NCBI GenBank assembly: GCA_014378185.1
Contig: JACMOE010000219.1
Span: 1 to 6,187, forward strand
DNA: 6,187 nucleotides
Origin: Gemmatimonadaceae bacterium
Lineage (GTDB): Bacteria; Gemmatimonadota; Gemmatimonadetes; Gemmatimonadales; Gemmatimonadaceae
Direction of reading: 5' to 3'
Position 1 is the stretch's first letter. Each line of letters starts with the position of its first letter. This document shows positions 1 through 6,187 of this stretch, piece by piece. Below the pieces are notes generated by a model. The model was given only the letters and a program-made list of their open reading frames with translations. It was not told the DNA's origin and did not search any database. The position numbers were made by a program, and so were the translations under genes.

Positions 1-2715
1 CGCGACCCGAACAGGCTGTTCGTCGCGGTGATGGGCCATCCGTACGGCGCCAACGCGGAGCGCGGACTGTTTCGCTCGACTGACGGGGGCGCGTCGTTCC
101 AGAAGGTGCTTTACAAGGATGAAAACACTGGTGCCATCGACGTCGTGCTCGATCCGGTGAACCCTGACATCATCTATTGCGCGCTGTGGGAAGCGCGGCA
201 GGGCCCTTGGGAAAATGGCGCGTTTTCCGGGCCCGGCTCCGGCCTGTACAAGTCGATTGATGGCGGCGTGACCTGGAAACGACTCGAGCGCGGCTTGCCC
301 ACGTTCGCCGACGACGGCCTCGGTCGCATCGGCATTACCGTGGCGCCCAGCTTGCCCAGCCGCCTGTTCGCCACGGTGAACTCCGCAAAGGGCGACGGAC
401 TGTTTCGCTCGGACGACGCCGGTGAGTCGTGGTATCGCGCCACGACGGACGCGCGGGTCGCCACGAGGGAATCGGACTTTGCCGAGGTGAAGGTGGATCC
501 GGCGAACCCCGACATTGTCTATACGGCGAGCGTCGTGACGTGGAAGTCGGTGGACGGCGGCAAGACGTTCAGCGCATTGCGCGGCGCGCCTGGCGGCGAT
601 GACTACCATCGCATCTGGATCAATCCGAAGCACACAAGCACCATGATCATCGCCAGCGACCAGGGCGCGATCGTCACTGTGAATGGTGGCCAAACGTGGA
701 GCTCCTGGCTCAACCAGCCAACCGCGGCGTTCTATCATGTCGCCACCGACTTCGACTTTCCCTACCGCGTGTGCAGCGGGCAGCAGGAGTCTGGTTCCGC
801 GTGTGTGCGGAGCCGCGGTGACGACGGGCGCATCCTCGACTGGGATTGGCACCCCGCGGGCGTGGAGGAGTACGGCTATGCCGCGCCGGATCCACTCGAC
901 CCCAACATCGTGTTCGGCGGCAAGGTGTCGCGGTACGACCGCCGTACGGGCCTCATTCAGCAGGTGGGCCCACACGCCGGACCGACCGCAGGCTTCCGCT
1001 CCGTGCGCACCGCACCGCTCGTGTTCTCGACGGTCGATCCGCACACGTTGTTCTTCGCGGAGAATGTCGTGTGGAAGACGAGCAACAGTGGAAAGACGTG
1101 GACGCAGGTGAGCCCTGATCTCACGCGCACCGATTCCATCGTGCCGGCGAACGTGGGGGTGTATGCGTCGTCTCCCACCGCGACAGCGCGGCATGGCGGC
1201 GTGATCTACACGCTCGCGCCGTCGTACGTAAACGTGAAGCGTATCTGGGCCGGCAGCGACGACGGACTCATTCACACCACGAGTGATGGTGGCGCGCACT
1301 GGACGGATGTCACGCCGCCCGACGTTCGTGCCCGTCCGTGGAGCAAGGTGTCGCTCATGGACGCCGGCCGCTTCGACGCCGGTACCGCCTATGCGGCGAT
1401 CAATACCATCCGGCTGGACGACTTCCGTCCGCACATCTATCGCACGCACGACAGCGGCCGGAGCTGGACACAGATCACCAATGGCATCGCCGACGGTGCC
1501 GTCATCAACGTGGTGCGCGAAGATCCCAAGCGCCGAGGGCTGCTCTATGCCGGTTCGGAAGACCAGGTGTGGGTGTCGTTCGACGACGGCGACCATTGGT
1601 CGTCGCTGCGGCTCAACATGCCCGCGACGTCCGTTCGCGACCTCGTGATCAAGGATGACGACGTGGTGATCGGCACGCACGGCCGCTCGTTCTACGTGCT
1701 CGACGACGTGGCTGCACTGCGACAGATCACCGCAGCCACGGCAGCGGCTCCTGTTACGCTGTTCAAGCCCGCGAGCGCGATTCGCTTTCGCTTCAGCAAG
1801 TATCCGGACACGCCCATTCCACCCGATGAGCCGTGGGCGCAGAACCCGCCCGATGGCGCGATCATCGATTATCACATTGGCGCAGGTGTCGCAGGCGATG
1901 CCAGGCTCGAGATCGTGGAGGCTGGCGGGCGAGTCATTCGGACGTACACCAGTCGCGATACGGCCATGGCACCGGCGGACATCGGCAACACGCCGCGGTA
2001 CTGGATCAGGCCAACGCAGGTGCTGTCGGCGGCGCCGGGCTTTCATCGCTTTGTGTGGGACGTGCATTTCGAGCGGCCAGTGGGCGCTGCGACCGCGATT
2101 GCCTATCCCATTTCCGCCACACCGTTCGACACGCCGCGCGAGCCGCGCGGACCGTGGGCCTTGCCCGGCACGTACACCGTTCGGTTGACGGTTGGTGGGC
2201 GCACGTACGCGCAGCCATTGACCATTACGATGGACCCACGGGTGAAGACTTCGCCTGCCGCACTCCGCGAGGCGCATGCGATGGCGGTGGCGCTCTTCGA
2301 CGCGGTAGCACGGGACTCCATTGTTGCGGGCTCCGTGCAGCGCGTCCGGGATCAGGTGCGTGCACTGAAGACCATGGGCGCCTTGGCGGCTTCACTTCCA
2401 CTTCTGGACACGCTGGATGCGCAGTTGGCCGAGCTCGCCGGAGGGAGCGAGGGTGGACGGCGGGCCGGCGCTGGACGTCGCGCCGTGGTTGCCGCGCCGT
2501 CACTCACGTCCGTGAGCGCGGATATGCTCACCCTGATGAGCATGCTCGAGGAAGCGGATGCCGATCCGACCGTCGCGCAGCGCGCGGCGGTGAAGCGTAC
2601 GATGGGAGAGTTCATGTCCGTCGTCGCGCGCTGGAACATGCTTCGGGAAACGGGCGTGCCGGCCGTCAACGCGGCGCTGCGTGCGGGAGGAGTGTCGGCG
2701 ACCATTTCGCCGTAA
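1..2715 (+). CDS. Sortilin/VPS10-like beta-propeller protein with Asp-box (BNR) repeats, 5'-partial
   Basis: The frame is open from base 1 and ends at TAA 2713-2715, giving 904 visible codons. The true start is upstream; codon 10 (GTG) and codon 11 (ATG) are internal. By alignment with the paralogue at 3390, about 155 N-terminal residues, presumably including a signal peptide, are missing. Asp-box motifs of the form S/T-x-D/N-x-G-x-T/S-W/F lie at visible codons 26-33, 85-92, 137-144, 183-190, 226-233, 361-368, 427-434, 482-489 and 526-533. These are the blade-turn signatures of a sortilin-type propeller. The GTHGRSFY motif at codon 558 marks the propeller end. An Ig/FlgD-like beta region follows (PGTYTVRLTVGG at 722-733), then an Ala-rich, probably helical tail to the end. 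Relatives are often auto-named glycosyl hydrolase or VPS10-domain protein. No catalytic residues for a hydrolase are evident, and the function is unknown. A periplasmic or extracellular location is inferred from the family. Confidence 0.92.
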   Translation, partial: RDPNRLFVAVMGHPYGANAERGLFRSTDGGASFQKVLYKDENTGAIDVVLDPVNPDIIYCALWEARQGPWENGAFSGPGSGLYKSIDGGVTWKRLERGLPTFADDGLGRIGITVAPSLPSRLFATVNSAKGDGLFRSDDAGESWYRATTDARVATRESDFAEVKVDPANPDIVYTASVVTWKSVDGGKTFSALRGAPGGDDYHRIWINPKHTSTMIIASDQGAIVTVNGGQTWSSWLNQPTAAFYHVATDFDFPYRVCSGQQESGSACVRSRGDDGRILDWDWHPAGVEEYGYAAPDPLDPNIVFGGKVSRYDRRTGLIQQVGPHAGPTAGFRSVRTAPLVFSTVDPHTLFFAENVVWKTSNSGKTWTQVSPDLTRTDSIVPANVGVYASSPTATARHGGVIYTLAPSYVNVKRIWAGSDDGLIHTTSDGGAHWTDVTPPDVRARPWSKVSLMDAGRFDAGTAYAAINTIRLDDFRPHIYRTHDSGRSWTQITNGIADGAVINVVREDPKRRGLLYAGSEDQVWVSFDDGDHWSSLRLNMPATSVRDLVIKDDDVVIGTHGRSFYVLDDVAALRQITAATAAAPVTLFKPASAIRFRFSKYPDTPIPPDEPWAQNPPDGAIIDYHIGAGVAGDARLEIVEAGGRVIRTYTSRDTAMAPADIGNTPRYWIRPTQVLSAAPGFHRFVWDVHFERPVGAATAIAYPISATPFDTPREPRGPWALPGTYTVRLTVGGRTYAQPLTITMDPRVKTSPAALREAHAMAVALFDAVARDSIVAGSVQRVRDQVRALKTMGALAASLPLLDTLDAQLAELAGGSEGGRRAGAGRRAVVAAPSLTSVSADMLTLMSMLEEADADPTVAQRAAVKRTMGEFMSVVARWNMLRETGVPAVNAALRAGGVSATISP

Positions 2716-2724
2716 AACGCCCTT

Positions 2725-2896
2725 CGAAGCGAAGAACCTGCCGCTGTCGTCCTGAGCAAAGCGAGGACCTGCTTCCGCCCTTTGTCGTCCTGAGCAAGGC
2801 GAAGGACCTGCTTCCGCTCTTTGTCGTCCTGAGCAAGGCGAAGGACCTGCTTCCGCTCTTTGTCGTCCTGAGCAAGGCGAAGGACCTGCTTCTGCT
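2725..2896 (+). repeat. Left array of a 39-bp palindromic repeat (four copies plus one degenerate partial copy)
   Basis: Units begin GTCGTCCTGAGC and lie at 2746-2783 (38 bp, one base deleted, loop AAA), 2784-2822 and 2823-2861 (identical 39-mers), and 2862-2896 (identical for its first 31 bases, then diverging). A truncated, diverged copy, recognisable by CGAAGCGAAGaACCTG, occupies 2725-2745. Each unit holds an imperfect palindrome: stem GTCCT/AGGAC, an internal GA/GA mismatch pair, inner GC/GC pairs and a 3-base loop. The array starts 10 bases after the stop of the first propeller gene and runs up to the stop codon of the - strand nuclease gene. The 39-bp period is 13 codons, so reading frames stay open through the array on both strands, which explains several long spurious frames here. 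Confidence 0.95.
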
Positions 2897-3169
2897 TCAG
2901 TACGACAGATCGTCCCATGCAGGATTGACGCTGCTGATGAGGGCAAGTTTCCGGGCGCGAAGCCAGCCTTTCAGTTGCTTTTCGCGCCTGATGGCAGCGA
3001 GAACGTCCGCTGTGCACTCGACGTACACGAGGCGAAACAGCCGGTAACGCGCCGTTGTGTGTACCTGGCCCGTCCGGTGCTGGTACAGTCGACGCTGGAG
3101 GTTGTTCGTTACGCCAATGTAGGTCCGGCGTGACTTGCTGGCCAGGATGTAGACGCAGTAGGTGCGCAT
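2897..3169 (-). CDS. Small GIY-YIG endonuclease domain protein, 90 aa
   Basis: This is a single-domain GIY-YIG nuclease of the small bacterial type, full length for the family (about 80-100 aa). Expected residues are in order: VYI at 6-8 (the GIY position, Tyr7), YIG at 17-19 (Tyr17), then Arg26/Arg27 and His31 on the first helix, Glu63 in the REKQLKGW motif (metal-binding Glu), and the C-terminal NPAWDDL signature at 82-88. All predicted active-site positions are present, so it looks functional. The family cleaves DNA phosphodiester bonds using a Tyr nucleophile or base and one metal ion; the target of this subgroup is unknown. The ATG at 3169-3167 is the first possible start because an in-frame TGA lies directly before it (3172-3170). 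No Shine-Dalgarno is visible. The gene is convergent with the first propeller gene and divergent from the second. By my count its GC is near 60%, only slightly below its neighbours. Confidence 0.9.
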   Translation of the reverse strand: MRTYCVYILASKSRRTYIGVTNNLQRRLYQHRTGQVHTTARYRLFRLVYVECTADVLAAIRREKQLKGWLRARKLALISSVNPAWDDLSY

Positions 3170-3246
3170 TCACAATCATTGCGGCACGACCACTGTTAAT
3201 CGTCACAGTTTCGTGTTGCACTGGCTCGTTTTGCTGCACGACCGCG

Positions 3247-3312
3247 GGAGCAGGTCCTTCGCTGCGCTCAGGACGACAAGCGGAGCAGGTCCTTCGCTGC
3301 GCTCAGGACGAC
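3247..3312 (-). repeat. Right array: two inverted copies of the same palindromic repeat
   Basis: Two perfect 31-bp copies lie at 3247-3277 and 3282-3312, separated by AAGC (period 35 bp). Read on the - strand they begin GTCGTCCTGAGC and end CCTGCTCC, matching the left array over stem and flanks. They differ in the 3-base loop (GCA instead of AAG or AAA), lack one T in the tail, and have a shorter linker (GCTT rather than GCTCTTT). The array lies about 78 bp upstream of the nuclease start and 77 bp upstream of the second propeller gene. Confidence 0.93.
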
Positions 3313-3389
3313 AACGAATTGGCGGGAGCGAGCGTACCTTCAGCGTACATGGCCGTTCCCCACGCAGCCATTCATTCCCAGCCCCACAC

Positions 3390-3467
3390 ATGCGCATCTT
3401 CGGATCACGCACTGCACTCCTCTCAGGCGTCCTCGCGCTGGCCGCCGGCACGTCCGGCGCCCGGGCG
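3390..3467 (+). other. Predicted Sec signal peptide of the second propeller gene
   Basis: Residues 1-26 show a basic n-region (MRIFGSR), a hydrophobic core (TALLSGVLALAAG) and an Ala-Arg-Ala motif directly before Gln27, a standard signal peptidase I site. There is no Cys for lipoprotein processing. This fixes the start at 3390 rather than the longer open frame that begins near 3162 and runs through the repeats. Confidence 0.85.
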
Positions 3468-3713
3468 CAGTCGCTCGACTCGGCCACCATCGCCGGCATG
3501 AAATGGCGAACGGTCGGACCCGCGAATTTCCAGGGCCGACTCTCCGACGTCGTCGGCATACCGGGCCCCTCCAAGACGCTGTACGTCGCGGCCGCTGGCG
3601 GCGGCATCTGGAAGAGCGGCAACAACGGCATCACCTGGCGCCCCATCTTCGACGACAAGCACATCATCTCCATGGGCATGCTCGCGATCGCGCCGTCCGA
3701 CACCAACACGGTG

Positions 3714-3716
3714 TAG
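3714..3716 (+). other. In-frame amber (TAG) codon interrupting the second propeller gene
   Basis: The codon falls within the family motif NTV-x-AGTGEPN, where relatives normally carry Trp or Tyr. A single base change from TGG, TAT or TAC gives TAG. Upstream is a 108-residue piece with the signal peptide and first Asp-box. Downstream the frame stays in register, with no frameshift. Confidence 0.9.
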
Positions 3717-3806
3717 GCTGGCACAGGCGAGCCCAATTCGCGCAACACCATCGAGCCCGGGGCCGGCATCTACAAGTCGGAGAATGGCGGCGCCACGTGG
3801 ACCCTC

Positions 3807-6187
3807 ATGGGTCTCGAGAAGACGCAACACATCGGTCGCATCGTGGTGGACCCGCGCGACAAGAACGTGGTGTACGTGGCGGCCCTCGGTGCCGCGTGGA
3901 AGCCCAATGCCGAGCGTGGCCTCTACAAGACGATCGACGGCGGCAAGACCTGGACGATGTCCAAATTCATCAGCGATCGCGCCGGCTTCGTGGACGTCAC
4001 GCTGGACCCGCGCAATCCCGACGTGATCTACGCGTCGAGCTGGGAACGTTACCGCACGCCGTACTCGCTCAATAGCGGTGGCCCGGGCAGCGGCTTGTGG
4101 AAATCCAGCGACGCGGGCACGACGTGGATGGAGATCAAGGGCGGCGGCTACCCTGAGGGCACCAAGGGCCGCATCGGACTCGCCGTGGCACCGAGCAATC
4201 CGGATGTCGTGTATGCACTCACCGAGGCGTATTCCCTGGCGCCGCAGAAGGGCACACTCGTCATGGGGAAACGCCCCGAGGCAAATGGGCTCTACCGCTC
4301 CGCCGACGCCGGAAAGACGTGGGAGCGCACGAGCATCGTTGACGTGCGGCCGTTCTACTACTCGCAGGTGCGTGTTGACCCGAAGAACCCGGACCGCGTC
4401 TACTACTCGTCCACGGAGCTCCAGGTCTCCAACGACGGCGGCAAGACCACCAGCAACGCTGCGCAGGGCGTGCACGTGGACGATCACGGCATCTGGATCG
4501 ACCCGAATGACCCGGAGCGCTGGGCCCTGGCCAACGACGGTGGTATCGCCATCACGTTCGACAAGGGCGGCAACTTCTTCTATCCAATGAACCTGCCGCT
4601 CGGCCAGTTCTACGAGATCAGCTACGACATGCAGGTGCCGTACAACGTCTGCGCCGGTGCGCAGGACAACGGCTCGTGGTGCGGCCCGAGCCGCCGTCGC
4701 TCGGCGATGAGCAATGCCAACTGGTTCACCATTTCGGGCGGCGACGGCTTCTACACGGCGCAGGATCCCGCAGGCGATTGGGTGTGGGGCGAGTCGCAGA
4801 ACGCGGGCGTCCAGGGGCGCAACCTGAAGACCGGCCAGACGCTTCGTGTCACCAAGCCGGGCTTTCAGGAGCGGTACCGCCAGACGGAGGACTCGGTGGC
4901 CGTCGTATGGGGCGATCCCGCAACGCCGCCCACCAAGGACCAGCAGAAGCGCATCGCCACGCTCCGTACGGTACAGCGCAAGGACTCGCTCGACCTCCTC
5001 ACACGGTTCAACTGGAACTCGCCATTCCTGCTGTCGTCCCACAACGCGCAGGTGTTCTACCTGGGCGGCAACAAGGTGTTCAAGTCGCTGAAGCGCGGCG
5101 AGGAAATGTTCACCATCTCGCCCGACCTGTCGAAGCAGTACCGGGCACGAATGGACACCGCCGAGAAGTACACGGGTGGCGTGACCCCCGACGTGACCGG
5201 CGCCGAGACCTACGGCACGGTGGTGACGCTCGCGGAGTCGTACATCAAGCCGGGGTTCCTGCTCGCGGGCACGGACGACGGCAACGTGTGGCTCACGCAC
5301 AACGACGGCGGCAACTGGGAGAACCTGAGCGACCGGTTCCCGGGCCTGCCGACGAAGGACGTCTATGTGGTGCGTGTCGAGCCATCGCACTTCGACACAC
5401 TCAGCTTCTACGTCGCCTTCGACAACCATCGCTGGAACGACTTCACGCCGTACCTCTACGCCACGGACGATGGCGGCAAGTCATTCCATTCCATCGTCAA
5501 CAACCTGCCGCGCGAAAGCCCGGCGGACTACCTGCACGTGGTACGCGAGGATCCGCACAACCGCGACCTGTTGTTCGTCGGGTCGTCGCTCAGCGTCTAC
5601 GCATCCATCGACCGTGGACACACGTGGTCGAAGTTCGCCGCGGGCCTGCCGAGCGTGCCGGTGTACGACCTCAAGATCCACCCGCGCGATCACGAGGTCA
5701 TGATCTCGACGCACGGGCGCGGCATCTGGTTCGCGGACGTCGGCCCGCTCGAGCAGCTCACGCCGAAGAGCATGGGTGACGTGGCTACACTGTACGTTCC
5801 GCGCACCGCGTACCAGTGGGGCGAAGGTCCGATGGCGGGACTGCCTGGCAACGGATGGGGTCAGGCGCCACTCGTCATTCCCGCGCCCGCGTACGGGGCC
5901 ACCATCTCGTATCGACTCAAGGATTCCGTGACGAGCCCGGTGCGCATCACGGTGAGCGACGCGGCCGGCGCGCAGCTCTATACCACCACCGGCTCCGCGT
6001 CGCGGGGCGTGCACAGCGTGCAGTGGGCGTTCCAGAATGCCACCCTGCGCCAGCCGCTCACACCGTCGGCACGCCGCGACAGCATCATCCTGAAGAACCG
6101 GGGGCCCGTGGTGCTCGACTCGCTGGCCAGGACCGACTACGACACCGCGGCCATTGCCGCAGTGCGCCGAACGGTCAATCTCGCCAA
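3807..6187 (+). CDS. Open downstream portion of the interrupted propeller gene (possible separate call), 3'-partial
   Basis: After the TAG the first in-frame ATG is at 3807 (codon 140 of the parent gene), and no GTG or TTG start codon occurs between them. A gene caller would place a separate gene here. It would lack the signal peptide and the first two Asp-boxes, so an exported, closed propeller could not form. The only purine-rich stretch upstream (GGAGA at 3779-3783) is 23 bases away, too far for a normal ribosome binding site. I regard it as the body of the gene at 3390 rather than an independent gene. Confidence 0.5.
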   Translation, partial: MGLEKTQHIGRIVVDPRDKNVVYVAALGAAWKPNAERGLYKTIDGGKTWTMSKFISDRAGFVDVTLDPRNPDVIYASSWERYRTPYSLNSGGPGSGLWKSSDAGTTWMEIKGGGYPEGTKGRIGLAVAPSNPDVVYALTEAYSLAPQKGTLVMGKRPEANGLYRSADAGKTWERTSIVDVRPFYYSQVRVDPKNPDRVYYSSTELQVSNDGGKTTSNAAQGVHVDDHGIWIDPNDPERWALANDGGIAITFDKGGNFFYPMNLPLGQFYEISYDMQVPYNVCAGAQDNGSWCGPSRRRSAMSNANWFTISGGDGFYTAQDPAGDWVWGESQNAGVQGRNLKTGQTLRVTKPGFQERYRQTEDSVAVVWGDPATPPTKDQQKRIATLRTVQRKDSLDLLTRFNWNSPFLLSSHNAQVFYLGGNKVFKSLKRGEEMFTISPDLSKQYRARMDTAEKYTGGVTPDVTGAETYGTVVTLAESYIKPGFLLAGTDDGNVWLTHNDGGNWENLSDRFPGLPTKDVYVVRVEPSHFDTLSFYVAFDNHRWNDFTPYLYATDDGGKSFHSIVNNLPRESPADYLHVVREDPHNRDLLFVGSSLSVYASIDRGHTWSKFAAGLPSVPVYDLKIHPRDHEVMISTHGRGIWFADVGPLEQLTPKSMGDVATLYVPRTAYQWGEGPMAGLPGNGWGQAPLVIPAPAYGATISYRLKDSVTSPVRITVSDAAGAQLYTTTGSASRGVHSVQWAFQNATLRQPLTPSARRDSIILKNRGPVVLDSLARTDYDTAAIAAVRRTVNLA

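Larger units (their letters stand above)
2746..3312. mobile_element. Candidate small element: GIY-YIG nuclease gene bounded by inverted repeat arrays
   Basis: The left array reads GTCGTCCTGAGC... on the + strand. The right array reads the same on the - strand, so the outermost edges form a terminal inverted repeat of about 31 bp: GTCGTCCTGAGC at 2746 and GCTCAGGACGAC ending at 3312. A nuclease gene with intact catalytic residues sits between them. What is seen is the inverted arrangement and the nuclease. That this is one mobile unit is inference. Against it, the left and right copies differ in their loop bases and spacer length, so they may be independent insertions of two repeat variants, and I find no convincing target-site duplication. 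Confidence 0.4.
3390..6187 (+). pseudogene. Second sortilin/VPS10-like Asp-box propeller gene, interrupted by an in-frame TAG and 3'-partial
   Basis: ATG 3390 opens a frame that is sortilin-like throughout. It has one internal stop (TAG, codon 109) and otherwise no stop up to the window edge (932 complete codons). Start choice rests on the signal peptide directly after it; no Shine-Dalgarno is visible. Asp-boxes, numbered through the stop, lie near residues 76-83, 130-137, 181-188, 239-246, 304-311, 347-354 (degenerate), 636-643, 692-699 and 739-746. A Cys pair (421, 431) frames the AQDNGS motif typical of this family, and the STHGRGIW motif at 773-780 closes the propeller. Beta-rich sequence follows, with roughly 120-150 C-terminal residues probably beyond the window. 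The long open region after the stop, with family motifs intact, argues for a recent nonsense change, readthrough, or a base-call error rather than an old decayed gene. Function is unknown; export is inferred from the signal peptide. Confidence 0.8.

Noticed and set aside
2746..2896. CRISPR array
   Set aside because: The units are directly abutting 39-mers with no unique spacers between them, and no cas genes are present.
2746..2896. Intrinsic transcription terminator for gene one
   Set aside because: The stem is only 5 bp plus mismatches and there is no U-tract directly after it. A role in ending transcripts is possible but not supported by the sequence.
1833..3047. A 404-codon + strand frame running through the end of gene one and the left repeats
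   Set aside because: It is out of register with the conserved propeller frame and extends only because the 39-bp repeats lack stops. The part past 2897 is antisense to the nuclease gene.
2352..3239. A 295-codon - strand frame covering the nuclease region
   Set aside because: It overlaps the GIY-YIG gene in a different frame. The GIY-YIG frame has all family motifs; this one has none and is sustained by the repeats.
2716..3316. AACG at 2716-2719 and 3313-3316 as a target-site duplication flanking the repeat-nuclease element
   Set aside because: Four bases is too short to exceed chance, and the left copy is separated from the first full repeat unit by the degenerate copy, so the boundary is uncertain.
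3313..3389. Promoter for the second propeller gene (TTGGCG at 3319 with TACATG at 3346)
   Set aside because: The spacing is 21 bases and the matches to sigma-70 consensus are weak; nothing better was seen in this stretch.
3423..5429. A 668-codon open frame on the - strand, antisense to the second propeller gene
   Set aside because: It has low-complexity Val/Arg/Ala/His-rich composition with no recognisable domain, while the + strand frame carries clear Asp-boxes. It is the usual antisense shadow of GC-rich codons, and it passes the TAG only because that reads CTA (Leu) on this strand.

Overview
The window is GC-rich and carries two long, exported-type proteins built on sortilin/VPS10-like beta-propellers with Asp-box (BNR) repeats. 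They are co-oriented on the + strand and separated by about 670 bp. Families of such large propeller proteins, high GC, and intergenic copies of a short repeat that reads as VLSxAKDLL/PERSEG when translated by accident are all common in Gemmatimonadota and also occur in Acidobacteriota. I infer a Gemmatimonadota-like chromosome. There is no rRNA, tRNA or marker gene here to prove it.

Layout. Bases 1-2715 hold the C-terminal ~85% of the first propeller protein; its start lies before the window. Bases 2716-3389 are the spacer. It contains a small GIY-YIG endonuclease gene on the - strand (2897-3169), bracketed by two short arrays of one palindromic repeat in opposite orientations: about five copies on the left (2725-2896) and two on the right (3247-3312). 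The remaining spacer pieces (2716-2724, 3170-3246, 3313-3389) show no gene, clear promoter or terminator. Bases 3390-6187 hold the second propeller protein, with a clear signal peptide at its start. It is open to the window edge except for one in-frame TAG at codon 109 (3714-3716).

How the parts relate. The two propeller proteins align with each other from the first visible residue of the first gene (matching about residue 156 of the second), so they are tandem paralogues. Their biochemical role is unknown. The nuclease plus its inverted repeat arrays looks like a separate small genetic element lodged between them. This arrangement, and the nonsense codon in the second paralogue, are the two points that most deserve checking.
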